Positions 42,970 through 51,175 of a stretch of DNA of 64,000 nucleotides are shown piece by piece. The position numbers and the translations under genes were made by a program. Each line of letters starts with the position of its first letter. Position 1 is the first letter of the stretch. A model generated the notes under the pieces. That model had not been told where the DNA came from and did no database searches. It saw nothing but the letters and a program-made list of their open reading frames with translations. This DNA comes from Stutzerimonas stutzeri (GTDB taxonomy: Bacteria > Pseudomonadota > Gammaproteobacteria > Pseudomonadales > Pseudomonadaceae). The stretch is taken from the NCBI GenBank assembly GCA_002345575.1, contig DDVX01000016.1:62001-126000 (forward strand), given 5' to 3'.

Positions 42970-43986
42970 ATGACGCCAACCGACGCCAAGCGCCCCCTAC
43001 AGCTGAACGACAACGGACAGTTACGCCACTTCCTGTCGCTGGATGGGCTGCCGCGGGAGCTGCTGACGGAAATCCTCGACACCGCCGACTCCTTCCTTGA
43101 AGTGGGCGCCAGAGCCGTGAAGAAGGTCCCGCTGCTGCGCGGCAAGACCGTCTGTAACGTGTTCTTCGAGAACTCCACACGCACCCGTACCACCTTCGAG
43201 CTGGCGGCCAAGCGCCTTTCGGCTGACGTCATCACCCTTAATGTCTCGACTTCATCGACCAGCAAGGGCGAAACCCTCACCGATACCTTACGCAATCTGG
43301 AAGCCATGGCGGCCGACATGTTCGTCGTGCGTCACGCCGATTCTGGCGCGGCACACTTCATTGCCGAACACGTCTGCCCAGATGTCGCGGTAATCAATGG
43401 CGGCGATGGGCGCCATGCCCACCCCACCCAAGGCATGCTCGACATGCTCACCATCCGCCGACACAAGGGCGACTTTGAAAAGCTCTCGGTAGCCATCGTC
43501 GGCGACATCCTGCATTCTCGCGTCGCACGCTCGAACATGCTGGCGCTAAAGACTCTAGGTTGCCCCGACATCCGCGTGATCGGCCCGAAAACCCTGCTCC
43601 CGGTCGGTCTTGAGCAGTACGGCGTGAGTGTCTACAACGACATGAACGAAGGGATGCGCGATGTCGACGTGGTGATCATGCTTCGCTTACAGCGCGAACG
43701 CATGCAGGGTGGACGCTTGCCAAGCGAAGGCGAATTCTATCGGCTCTACGGTCTGACCACGCAGCGCATGGCACTGGCCAAGCCGGATGCCATCGTCATG
43801 CATCCGGGGCCGATCAACCGCGGCGTGGAAATCGAGTCAGCAGTGGCCGATTCGCCTCAGTCGGTCATTCTCAACCAGGTCACCTACGGCATCGCTATCC
43901 GCATGGCGGTGCTCTCCATGACCATGAGCGGCCAGAACGCCCAGCGCCAACTTGAAAACGAATATGCTGCCGAGGAGCAGAACTGA
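42970..43986 (+). CDS. pyrB: Aspartate carbamoyltransferase catalytic chain
   Basis: Second step of UMP synthesis, carbamoyl phosphate plus aspartate. The 338-residue product from the ATG at 42970 has the carbamoyl-phosphate motif FFENSTRTRTTFELAA, SSTSKGETLTDTLRN, HPTQGMLDMLTIRRHK and MHPGPINRGVEIES. The N-terminal extension (TDAKRPLQLNDNGQLRHFLS) is the Pseudomonas type, used to assemble a dodecamer with the PyrC-like subunit. The stop overlaps the next start by one base (TGATG). Confidence 0.97.
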   Translation: MTPTDAKRPLQLNDNGQLRHFLSLDGLPRELLTEILDTADSFLEVGARAVKKVPLLRGKTVCNVFFENSTRTRTTFELAAKRLSADVITLNVSTSSTSKGETLTDTLRNLEAMAADMFVVRHADSGAAHFIAEHVCPDVAVINGGDGRHAHPTQGMLDMLTIRRHKGDFEKLSVAIVGDILHSRVARSNMLALKTLGCPDIRVIGPKTLLPVGLEQYGVSVYNDMNEGMRDVDVVIMLRLQRERMQGGRLPSEGEFYRLYGLTTQRMALAKPDAIVMHPGPINRGVEIESAVADSPQSVILNQVTYGIAIRMAVLSMTMSGQNAQRQLENEYAAEEQN

Positions 43987-45263
43987 TGCCAATCGAAATC
44001 CTCGGCGCCCGCCTGATCGATCCCACCAGCGGTCGCGACGAAGTCACCAACATCTATTGCCGCGATGGCCGAATCGTCGCCACCGGCCAGGCGCCCGCCG
44101 ACTTCGGCGCGGCGCAAAGCATCGACGCCGAAGGTCTGGTCGCCGCGCCCGGCCTGGTCGATCTATCGGTCGCCCTGCGCGAGCCGGGCTACAGCCGCAA
44201 AGGCACCATCGCCAGCGAAACCCTGGCCGCCACCGCCGGCGGCATCACTAGCCTGTGCTGTCCGCCGCTGACACGACCGGTACTGGATACCGCCGCCATC
44301 GCCGAGATGATTCTCGACCGGGCGCGAGAGTCCGGTCACGCCAAGGTCTTTCCCATCGGCGCACTGACGCGCGAGCTGGCCGGCGAGCAGCTGTCGGAAC
44401 TGGTCGCTCTGCGCGATGCAGGCTGCGTGGCCTTCGGCAACGGCCTGGCGAATATTCCCAGCAATCGCAACCTCAGCCGCGCCCTGGAGTACGCCGCAAC
44501 CTTCGATCTCACGGTGATCATTCACTGCCAGGACGCCGACCTTGCCGAAGGTGGCCTGGCCCACGAAGGCCCCAGCGCGACCTTCCTCGGCCTGGCCGGC
44601 ATTCCCGAAACGGCAGAAACCATCGCCTTGGCGCGCAACCTGCTGTTGGTGGAACAGGCCGGGGTACGCGCGCACTTCACCCAACTGACAACTGCACGTG
44701 CCGCACAGATGATCGCCGAAGCCCAAGCGCGTGGTCTGCAGGTCACTGCGGACGTAGCGATGTACCAGCTGATCCTCACCGACGAAGCGCTGAACGGCTT
44801 CTCCAGCCTGTATCACGTACAGCCACCGCTGCGTAGCGCAGCGGATCGCGAAGGCCTGCGTCAGGCAGTGAAGAGCGGCGTGATCTCATCCATCGCCAGT
44901 CACCACCAGCCCCACGAAGTTGATGCCAAAGAGGCTCCCTTCGGCGAAACGGAGCCGGGCATCAGCAGTGCGGAAATCCTGCTGCCGCTGGCTCTGACCC
45001 TGGTGGAAGATGGCTTGTTAGACCTGCCGACGCTGCTGGCCCGCTTGAGCAGCGGCCCGGCTGCTGCGCTACGCCTGCCGGTTGGCAACCTGAGCGTAGG
45101 CGCATCCGCGGATATCGTCCTGTTCGATCCGCAGAGTTCGACCCTGGCCGGTGAAACCTGGTACTCGAAAGGCCGCAATTGCCCCTTCATCGGCCACTGC
45201 CTGCCTGGAGCGGTGCGCTATACCATCGTCGATGGGCGAGTCAGTTATCGGGCCGAAGGGTAA
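43986..45263 (+). CDS. pyrC': Dihydroorotase-like non-catalytic subunit (PyrC')
   Basis: 425-residue amidohydrolase-fold protein. In active dihydroorotases the first metal site is DxHxHLREPG; here it reads PGLVDLSVALREPG, so both histidines are lost. The later TDHAPH segment is ASHHQPH, so the catalytic aspartate is lost too. It therefore cannot be a normal zinc dihydroorotase. In Pseudomonas a degenerate PyrC' of this kind forms the dodecameric aspartate transcarbamoylase with PyrB, which the one-base overlap with pyrB supports. The true PyrC must be elsewhere. Family features such as the GGITSLCCPP and HEGPSATFLGLAGIP segments remain. Confidence 0.93.
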   Translation: MPIEILGARLIDPTSGRDEVTNIYCRDGRIVATGQAPADFGAAQSIDAEGLVAAPGLVDLSVALREPGYSRKGTIASETLAATAGGITSLCCPPLTRPVLDTAAIAEMILDRARESGHAKVFPIGALTRELAGEQLSELVALRDAGCVAFGNGLANIPSNRNLSRALEYAATFDLTVIIHCQDADLAEGGLAHEGPSATFLGLAGIPETAETIALARNLLLVEQAGVRAHFTQLTTARAAQMIAEAQARGLQVTADVAMYQLILTDEALNGFSSLYHVQPPLRSAADREGLRQAVKSGVISSIASHHQPHEVDAKEAPFGETEPGISSAEILLPLALTLVEDGLLDLPTLLARLSSGPAAALRLPVGNLSVGASADIVLFDPQSSTLAGETWYSKGRNCPFIGHCLPGAVRYTIVDGRVSYRAEG

Positions 45264-45301
45264 GGTCGATCGTCGGGCTGGGCCATGCGGCCAGCTCGAC
45301 C
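45264..45301. repeat. Imperfect stem-loop after pyrC'
   Basis: GGTCG (45264-45268) and CGACC (45297-45301) flank an inner GCTGGGCC/GGCCAGC stem around ATGC. It begins at the base after the stop codon. It could terminate the pyr operon, though no T run follows, or be a REP-like unit. Confidence 0.45.
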
Positions 45302-45346
45302 TACAAGGCTACCGTCGCACGCCCCGCAGCAAATGGAGGCAAAGCT

Positions 45347-45376
45347 AAAAGCTTCGCCCGAGGGCGAGGCTCCCAC
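45347..45376. repeat. REP-type element (GTGGGAG family)
   Basis: On the minus strand it reads GTGGGAGCCTCGCCCTC and continues GGGCGAAGCTTTT. GCTTCGCCC (45351-45359) pairs with GGGCGAGGC (45362-45370) with one mismatch. The GTGGGAG head joined to a G/C-rich hairpin is the common Pseudomonas REP layout. It lies between convergent pyrC' and the TM2 gene. Confidence 0.65.
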
Positions 45377-45391
45377 GAAACGACCACGACC

Positions 45392-45790
45392 CTAGCGGGT
45401 CTTTTCGGCGTTTCTGATCGAGACCTGGGTATTCAATGTCCAGAAATCGTAGAGCACCCCTATGAAGAACAGCCCACCACTGCACAGGTAGATGATGCCG
45501 GTGATCCACTTGCCCTGGTACATGCGGTGCACGCCGAAAATACCGAGGAAGGTAAGCAACAGCCAGGACACGGTGTAGTCGATCGGGCCTGGTTGAAAAC
45601 GCAGGTCTGCTTCGCGATCCATCGATGGGATCAGAAACAGATCAATGATCCAGCCAATAAAAAACAGGCCCAGGGTGAAGAACCAAATGGTGCCGGTGAC
45701 CGGCTTGCCGTAATAGAAGCGATGGGCCCCGAGAAATCCGAATATCCACAAGAGATAGCCGATCACGACGCTATGGGTGTTCTGGCGCAT
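45392..45790 (-). CDS. TM2-domain membrane protein with two tandem TM2 units
   Basis: 132 residues made almost entirely of two homologous TM2 domains. Unit 1 (residues about 8-55): LWIFGFLGAHRFYYGKPVTG then FTLGLFFIGWIIDLFLIP. Unit 2 (about 75-122): LLTFLGIFGVHRMYQGKWIT then CSGGLFFIGVLYDFW. Each has the HR-Y-GK turn between two helices and the LFFIG-D signature, so the protein should cross the inner membrane four times. TM2 function in bacteria is unknown. It is transcribed away from the radical SAM operon with 150 bp between starts. The tandem duplication is unusual, since many TM2 proteins carry one unit. Confidence 0.88.
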   Translation of the reverse strand: MRQNTHSVVIGYLLWIFGFLGAHRFYYGKPVTGTIWFFTLGLFFIGWIIDLFLIPSMDREADLRFQPGPIDYTVSWLLLTFLGIFGVHRMYQGKWITGIIYLCSGGLFFIGVLYDFWTLNTQVSIRNAEKTR

Positions 45791-45908
45791 CTAATCCTCA
45801 CTCATTGATAGCTGAATCGTTGCAGGCACCGTCCAGGTGCGCGCTGATTCTACCGCGTTCAGGTTAGCTTCTGCCGAACGGCCAATGCGGCACGCCGTCG
45901 CCGTGATA

Positions 45909-45924
45909 CTGTATATACAAACAG
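45909..45924 (+). promoter_or_regulatory. LexA-type SOS box upstream of the radical SAM operon
   Basis: CTGTATATACAAACAG has the exact CTG-N10-CAG framework with an AT-rich TATATACAAA centre, as in gammaproteobacterial LexA sites. It ends 16 bp before the start codon at 45941, an ideal position to block initiation or elongation. It also faces the TM2 gene, 119 bp from that start. Confidence 0.82.
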
Positions 45925-45940
45925 TAACGCGGCATTCACC

Positions 45941-47152
45941 ATGCAATTGATCGACAAACTCAGCGTACTGGCCGACGCGGCGAAATACGACGTTTCCTGC
46001 GCCAGCAGCGGCGCGCCGAAGCGCAGCTCCAAGGGCCGCAGCGGCCTTGGCGCCACTGACGGCATGGGCATCTGCCACAGCTTTACGCCAGATGGCCGCT
46101 GCGTAGCCCTGCTAAAGGTCCTGCTTACCAATTTCTGCCTGTACGACTGCCAGTACTGCGTGAACCGCCGTTCCAGCGATGTGCCGCGCGCCCGCTTTAC
46201 CCCCGAAGAGGTGGTGACGCTGACGTTGGATTTCTACCGCCGCAACTGCATCAGCGGGCTGTTTCTCAGCTCTGGCATCATCCGCTCTGCGGACTACACC
46301 ATGGAACAGCTCAACCGCGTGGCCAAACTGCTGCGCGAAGAGCATGAATTCCGCGGGTACATCCATCTCAAGACGATCCCCGATGCCTCGCCCGAGCTGA
46401 TCGCCGAGGCCGGGCGCTACGCCGACCGGCTCAGCGTCAATATCGAACTGCCCACCGAAAGCAGCCTGATTCGCCTGGCACCGGAAAAGCAGGTCGTCTC
46501 CATCAAGCAGGCCATGCAGTCGATCCACCAGGGCGAGACCGAGGCCCGCTCGGAAAAACGTGCACCACGCTTCGCCCCTGCAGGTCAGAGCACCCAGATG
46601 ATCGTCGGCGCCGACGCCACAGACGACAGCACCATCCTCCACAGCGCCCAGTCGCTCTATCAGGATTACCGCCTGCGCCGCGTCTATTATTCGGCGTTCA
46701 GCCCCATCCCCAACAGCCCAGCCAGCGTTCCATTCGAGGCGCCGCCACTGTTACGAGAACATCGTCTTTACCAGGCTGACTTTCTCATGCGCGGCTATGG
46801 TTTCAGCGCCGGCGAGCTGCTCAGCGGGCCGGGCAATCTGCCGCTGGATATCGACCCAAAACTCGCCTGGGCCCTGGCCAACCGCGAACACTTCCCCGTA
46901 GACCTGAACCGTGCCGAGCCTTCACTGATTGCACGCATCCCAGGCATCGGGATACTCAGCGCCAAACGGCTGGTCGCCCTGCGCCGGCAGAAGCGCATCC
47001 GCTTTGAAGACCTGACACGCCTGCGCTGCTCACTGGAGAAAGCCAAACCCTTCGTTATCACCCAGGACTACCGACCGAGCCTGGCCTATCGAGAATCGGC
47101 GAGTCTGCACCGGCAACTCAGTGAAGGCCCGCAACAGATGGCGTTGCGGTGA
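45941..47152 (+). CDS. Putative DNA modification/repair radical SAM protein
   Basis: 403 residues. The radical SAM 4Fe-4S motif is CLYDCQYC near residues 66-73, preceded by GICHSFTPDGRCVALLKVLL. FLSSGIIRSADYTMEQL and HLKTIPDASPELI follow in the barrel. A C-terminal helix-hairpin-helix (VDLNRAEPSLIARIPGIGIL, then SAKRLVALRRQKRI) is a DNA-binding element. This matches the uncharacterised family predicted to act on DNA and commonly found next to a DUF4130/uracil-DNA-glycosylase partner, which it is here. A LexA-type box lies in front, supporting a DNA-damage role. No SD is evident before the ATG at 45941. The reaction is unknown; spore photoproduct lyase-like chemistry is only a distant analogy. 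Confidence 0.9.
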   Translation: MQLIDKLSVLADAAKYDVSCASSGAPKRSSKGRSGLGATDGMGICHSFTPDGRCVALLKVLLTNFCLYDCQYCVNRRSSDVPRARFTPEEVVTLTLDFYRRNCISGLFLSSGIIRSADYTMEQLNRVAKLLREEHEFRGYIHLKTIPDASPELIAEAGRYADRLSVNIELPTESSLIRLAPEKQVVSIKQAMQSIHQGETEARSEKRAPRFAPAGQSTQMIVGADATDDSTILHSAQSLYQDYRLRRVYYSAFSPIPNSPASVPFEAPPLLREHRLYQADFLMRGYGFSAGELLSGPGNLPLDIDPKLAWALANREHFPVDLNRAEPSLIARIPGIGILSAKRLVALRRQKRIRFEDLTRLRCSLEKAKPFVITQDYRPSLAYRESASLHRQLSEGPQQMALR

Positions 47153-47976
47153 TGCGCCAGGTCCGTTTCGATGGCAGCTTTGAAGGTTGGCGCGACGCTG
47201 CCCGCGCCCTTCTTGGTGAGGGCGTTGCGCCGCATCATCTGGAGTGGCTGACCGGCCATGCCGCGGGCAGCCTGTTCGAGCAAGACGAAGCCCCCGCACC
47301 GAGCTCGTCCGCACCGAACATACGCATTCCGCGACAGTTGCTCGCCGAACTGCAGAGCGCCGCACGCTTTCGCAGCCGTGATCGCTGGAGCCTGCTTTAC
47401 CGAATTCTCTGGCGGGTCGCCCAGGGCGACGGCGCCGCACGGCTGGCCGGCGATATCGACGGCAGCGAGCTGCATTCCCGCATCAAGGCGGTGCGCCGCG
47501 AAGCTCACCATTTGCATGCCTTTTTGCGTTTCAGCCCATCGGGGGCTGACAGTGCACCGGACTATGTAGCCTGGTTCGAGCCGGCCCACGACATCCTACT
47601 TAGTGCCGCACCGCACTTCGCCGAGCGCATGGGCCGGCATTCCTGGCTGATCGCAACACCTGAGGATGCAGTGCTTTGGGATGGGATAACCATGCACTAC
47701 GCTGACCCCTGCCCCCTTGTCTGGAGGCAGCTAGCGCAAGGTGCACAAGACCCCGGCGCCGAGCTCTGGAAGGCCTATTACGAAAGCACCTTCAACCCCG
47801 CCCGACTCAACCGCGAGGTGATGCAGAGCAATCTGCCTGTGCGTTTCTGGAAGAACTTGCCAGAGGGCTCACTGATTCCGCAGCTGATGAGCCGCGCCCG
47901 CGCTGGAGCCCAGCGTGACGGCCAGGCCGAGCGGGTTGCGAGCAAAGCAGGCAAACGCATCGGCCGGGACAGCTAG
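47152..47976 (+). CDS. DUF4130-domain putative DNA metabolism protein (partner of the radical SAM protein)
   Basis: 274 residues from the ATG at 47152, which overlaps the radical SAM stop by one base (a GTG at 47149 is an alternative). It matches the DUF4130 partner family: VRFDGSFEGWRDAARALLGE, FRSRDRWSLLYRILWRVAQG, IKAVRREAHHLHAFLRFSP and AWFEPAHDILLSAAPHFAER, then WLIATPEDAVLWDG. Many relatives continue into a uracil-DNA-glycosylase domain; this protein ends shortly after the DUF4130 part with a basic tail (RARAGAQRDGQAERVASKAG) and no glycosylase motif. Function is unknown; operon structure and the SOS box imply work on damaged DNA together with the upstream enzyme. Confidence 0.86.
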   Translation: MRQVRFDGSFEGWRDAARALLGEGVAPHHLEWLTGHAAGSLFEQDEAPAPSSSAPNIRIPRQLLAELQSAARFRSRDRWSLLYRILWRVAQGDGAARLAGDIDGSELHSRIKAVRREAHHLHAFLRFSPSGADSAPDYVAWFEPAHDILLSAAPHFAERMGRHSWLIATPEDAVLWDGITMHYADPCPLVWRQLAQGAQDPGAELWKAYYESTFNPARLNREVMQSNLPVRFWKNLPEGSLIPQLMSRARAGAQRDGQAERVASKAGKRIGRDS

Positions 47977-48042
47977 CTGCGTTGCTAATACATCGCTAAA
48001 AACAGCCTCGTCCCTGCATCGCTTAAGTCTTTGCAACGATTT

Positions 48043-49188
48043 TTAGCGGAAGCTGCGCCCCGGATCATCGTCGCTAACTTCCAGGGCCAGCCCTTGGGAA
48101 ACGCTGCTCAGATGCTCGCTGTCGGTTTCCGAGCCCAGCTTGATCATCAGGCGCAGGTCGTTAGAGGAGTCGGCGTGCAACAGGGCGTCTTCGTAGGTGA
48201 TTTCACCCTGCACGTAGAGGTTGTACAGCGCCTGATCGAAGGTCTGCATACCTAGGTCGGTAGAACGCTTCATCAGGCTCTTGAGCTCATGCACCTCGCC
48301 CTTGCGGATCAGGTCAGCGGCCAGCGGCGTGTTGATCAACACCTCGATCACCGCCCGACGGCCCTTGCCATCGGGCGTCGGAATCAATTGCTGGGCAACG
48401 ATGGCTTTCAGGTTCAGTGACAGATCCATCCACACCTGATTCTGGCGATCGGCAGGGAAGAAGTTGATGATCCGGTCCAGCGCCTGGTTGGCGTTGTTGG
48501 CGTGCAGCGTAGCCAGACAGAGGTGGCCGGTCTCGGCGAAGGCCACGGCGTAGTCCATGGTTTCACGAGCACGGATTTCGCCGATGAGGATCACGTCCGG
48601 CGCCTGGCGCAGGGTGTTCTTCAGCGCCACCTCGAACGAATCGGTGTCGATGCCGACTTCGCGCTGGGTGACGATGCAACTCTGATGCTGATGGATGAAC
48701 TCGATGGGATCTTCGATGGAGATAATATGACCGCTGGAGTTCTTGTTGCGATAACCGACCATCGCCGCCAGTGAGGTGGACTTTCCGGTTCCGGTGGCAC
48801 CGACGAAAAGCACCAGGCCACGCTTGGTCATGGCCAGGTCCTTGAGGATTCCCGGCAGATTGAGCTCATCGATGGTGGGTATATTGGTTTCGATGCGCCG
48901 AAGCACCATGCCGGCCAGGTTGCGCTGGTAGAAAGCGCTGACACGGAAGCGACCGATACCACGTGCGCTAAGGGCGAAGTTGCATTCGTGGTTCTCAGTA
49001 AACTCGCGACGCTGCTGCTCATTCATTATTGCGTGCACGGTTTCGCGGGTCATTTCCGGCGACATCGGCGTCTTGCTCACGGGCATGATTCTGCCGTTGA
49101 CCTTGATCGACGGCGGCACGCCGGCGGTAATGAACAGGTCGGAGCCGCCTTTTTCCACCATCAGGCGCAACAGTTTTTCGAATTCCAT
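48043..49188 (-). CDS. pilU: PilU, accessory retraction ATPase of type IV pili
   Basis: 381-residue PilT-like hexameric motor. N-terminal PAS-like domain (LLRLMVEKGGSDLFITAGVP), Walker A GATGTGKSTS, Asp box DVILIGEIRARET and His box GHLCLATLHANNA. The C-terminal extension past the PilT core (LRLMIKLGSETDSEH onward) distinguishes PilU. It works with PilT to retract pili under load. A TATAAC -10-like sequence (minus strand, 49298-49303) lies in the 163-bp pilT-pilU gap, so pilU may have its own promoter. Confidence 0.96.
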   Translation of the reverse strand: MEFEKLLRLMVEKGGSDLFITAGVPPSIKVNGRIMPVSKTPMSPEMTRETVHAIMNEQQRREFTENHECNFALSARGIGRFRVSAFYQRNLAGMVLRRIETNIPTIDELNLPGILKDLAMTKRGLVLFVGATGTGKSTSLAAMVGYRNKNSSGHIISIEDPIEFIHQHQSCIVTQREVGIDTDSFEVALKNTLRQAPDVILIGEIRARETMDYAVAFAETGHLCLATLHANNANQALDRIINFFPADRQNQVWMDLSLNLKAIVAQQLIPTPDGKGRRAVIEVLINTPLAADLIRKGEVHELKSLMKRSTDLGMQTFDQALYNLYVQGEITYEDALLHADSSNDLRLMIKLGSETDSEHLSSVSQGLALEVSDDDPGRSFR

Positions 49189-49297
49189 CGTAGTACTCGC
49201 AGTCGTGGCGAAACCGAATCGGGCACTGCCCGGCCAGGTATCGAAGCCTGTTCAGAACCTCGCGGCCCAAAGGCCCGCAAGACAAAAAAGAAGTGCC

Positions 49298-49303
49298 GTT
49301 ATA
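49298..49303 (-). promoter_or_regulatory. Candidate -10 element for pilU
   Basis: TATAAC on the minus strand, about 110 bases before the pilU ATG. The -35 region (CTGAAA-like, about 17 bp upstream) is weak, so the assignment is tentative. Confidence 0.3.
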
Positions 49304-49351
49304 AGACGAGCATTCTGAGCCGTTTCAGCGCAGCAAGCCTGGTACGGGTTC

Positions 49352-50386
49352 TCAGAAGTTCTCTGGCTGCTTGGCTTTCTCCTTCGCACTGTCACGCGAG
49401 ATGACACCTTTGGCGAGCAGGCTCTTGAGGCATGAGTCGAGGGTCTGCATACCCAGCGAGCCGCCGGTCTGGATCGAGGAATACATCTGCGCGACCTTAT
49501 CCTCGCGAATCAGGTTACGGATCGCCGGTGTGCCGATCATTATCTCGTGAGCCGCCACCCGACCACCGCCGACCTTTTTCATCAAGGTTTGGGAAATCAC
49601 CGCCTGCAGCGATTCGGAAAGCATGGAGCGGACCATGGATTTTTCTTCGGCGGGGAATACGTCCACGACGCGGTCAATAGTCTTGGCGGCCGAGGTGGTG
49701 TGCAGGGTGCCAAATACCAGGTGCCCGGTTTCCGCGGCGGTTAGTGCTAGCCGGATGGTTTCCAGGTCACGCATCTCACCGACCAGAATGATGTCCGGGT
49801 CTTCACGCAGAGCTGAACGCAGCGCCTCGGAGAAGCCTAGGGTATCGCGGTGCACTTCACGCTGGTTAACCAAGCACTTCTTCGATTCGTGAACGAATTC
49901 GATGGGGTCTTCGATGGTGAGGATGTGCTGATATTTTGTGTTGTTCAGGTAGTCGAGCATGGCCGCGAGGGTCGTGGACTTGCCCGAGCCGGTGGGGCCG
50001 GTGACCAATACCAGGCCGCGCGGCACGTCGGTGATCTTGCGGAAGACTTCGCCCATGCCGAGATCTTCCATGGTCAGAACCTTGGACGGAATGGTCCGGA
50101 ACACCGCACCACAACCACGGTTCTGGTTAAAGGCGTTAACTCGGAAACGCGCCACCCCTGGCACTTCGAAGGAAAAGTCGGTTTCGAGGAATTCTTCGAA
50201 GTCCTTTCGCTGCTTGTCATTCATGATGTCGTAGATCAGCGCATGCACCTGCTTATGGTCCATGGCCGGCAGGTTGATGCGGCGTACATCGCCATCAACG
50301 CGAATCATCGGCGGCAGACCGGAAGAAAGGTGCAAATCCGACGCACCCTGCTTGGCGCTGAAGGCCAGCAGTTCTGTGATATCCAT
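49352..50386 (-). CDS. pilT: PilT, retraction ATPase of type IV pili
   Basis: 344 residues from the ATG at 50386, the exact size of Pseudomonas PilT. Walker A GPTGSGKSTT near 131-140, Asp box DIILVGEMRDLET, His box GHLVFGTLHTTSA and the C-terminal GLMQ-like motif region (GGSLGMQTLDSCLKSLLAKG) are intact. It depolymerises pilin and powers twitching under control of the Pil-Chp system in the same window. Four extra codons upstream (ATG at 50398) are possible but unneeded. It is divergent from yggS with 66 bp between the starts. Confidence 0.97.
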   Translation of the reverse strand: MDITELLAFSAKQGASDLHLSSGLPPMIRVDGDVRRINLPAMDHKQVHALIYDIMNDKQRKDFEEFLETDFSFEVPGVARFRVNAFNQNRGCGAVFRTIPSKVLTMEDLGMGEVFRKITDVPRGLVLVTGPTGSGKSTTLAAMLDYLNNTKYQHILTIEDPIEFVHESKKCLVNQREVHRDTLGFSEALRSALREDPDIILVGEMRDLETIRLALTAAETGHLVFGTLHTTSAAKTIDRVVDVFPAEEKSMVRSMLSESLQAVISQTLMKKVGGGRVAAHEIMIGTPAIRNLIREDKVAQMYSSIQTGGSLGMQTLDSCLKSLLAKGVISRDSAKEKAKQPENF

Positions 50387-50452
50387 GGGACTCCCCAATT
50401 ACAAGCAAGCAGGTAGAATGCCGCGCAGACCCCTAGGCCGCGGCGCAGGTAA

Positions 50453-51175
50453 ATGTCCACGATAGCGAAGAATATTGCAAAGGTCGCAACGCGTATCCGT
50501 GAGGCGGCGCAAGCTGTGGGACGTGATCCCGGCACGGTCGGGCTGATGGCCGTAAGCAAGACGCAACCGGCAGCGGCCATTCGCGAAGCCCATGATGCCG
50601 GCCTGCTCGATTTCGGCGAAAACTATCTGCAGGAAGCTCTGGAAAAACAGGCCGAGCTTGCCGATCTCCCGCTTGTCTGGCATTTCATAGGGCCCATACA
50701 GTCGAACAAAACCAAGCCCATCGCCGAGCATTTCGACTGGGTGCACTCGGTTGATCGCCTGAAGATCGCCCAGCGCCTTTCGAAGCAGCGCCCCGCCGAA
50801 CTGCCGCTGCTGAACGTCTGCCTGCAGGTCAATGTCAGCGGTGAGACGAGCAAATCCGGCTGCGCGCCCGAAGATGTCCCTGAGCTGGCCCGCGCCATCG
50901 CTGCGTTGCCCAATCTGCGCCTGCGTGGCTTGATGGCTATTCCTGAGCCCACCGATGATGTCGCCGAGCAGCATGCGGCGTTCGCCAGTGTGCGGCAGCT
51001 GCAACAGCAGGTCGACGCTGAGCTGGACTGCCTTTCCATGGGCATGAGCCAGGACCTTGAAGCCGCCATCGCCGAAGGCGCCACTTGGGTACGTATTGGC
51101 ACCGCGCTGTTCGGCGCCCGTAATTACCTCGCGCAGAGCGCTACTAAGCCTGCGCATGACCTGAGGAACAACTGA
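50453..51175 (+). CDS. yggS: YggS-type pyridoxal-phosphate homeostasis protein
   Basis: 240-residue PLP-binding TIM-barrel protein without known enzymatic activity. The PLP lysine is in VGLMAVSKTQPAAAIREAHD, followed by FGENYLQEALEKQ, WHFIGPIQSNKTK, VDRLKIAQRL, VCLQVNVSGETSKSG and LSMGMSQDLEAAIAEGATWV. Members buffer PLP and affect amino-acid pools. It overlaps proC by one base, starting a yggS-proC-yggT operon conserved in gammaproteobacteria. TAGAAT (50414-50419) is a candidate -10. Confidence 0.96.
   Translation: MSTIAKNIAKVATRIREAAQAVGRDPGTVGLMAVSKTQPAAAIREAHDAGLLDFGENYLQEALEKQAELADLPLVWHFIGPIQSNKTKPIAEHFDWVHSVDRLKIAQRLSKQRPAELPLLNVCLQVNVSGETSKSGCAPEDVPELARAIAALPNLRLRGLMAIPEPTDDVAEQHAAFASVRQLQQQVDAELDCLSMGMSQDLEAAIAEGATWVRIGTALFGARNYLAQSATKPAHDLRNN

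Noticed and set aside
44829..44847. CCGCTGCG-TAG-CGCAGCGG palindrome inside pyrC', sharing 16 bases with the intergenic region near 10102
   Set aside because: It is coding for ordinary residues (LRSAADRE) in an intact frame, and GC-rich dyads of eight bases are expected by chance. The match at 10102 is not flanked by further similarity.
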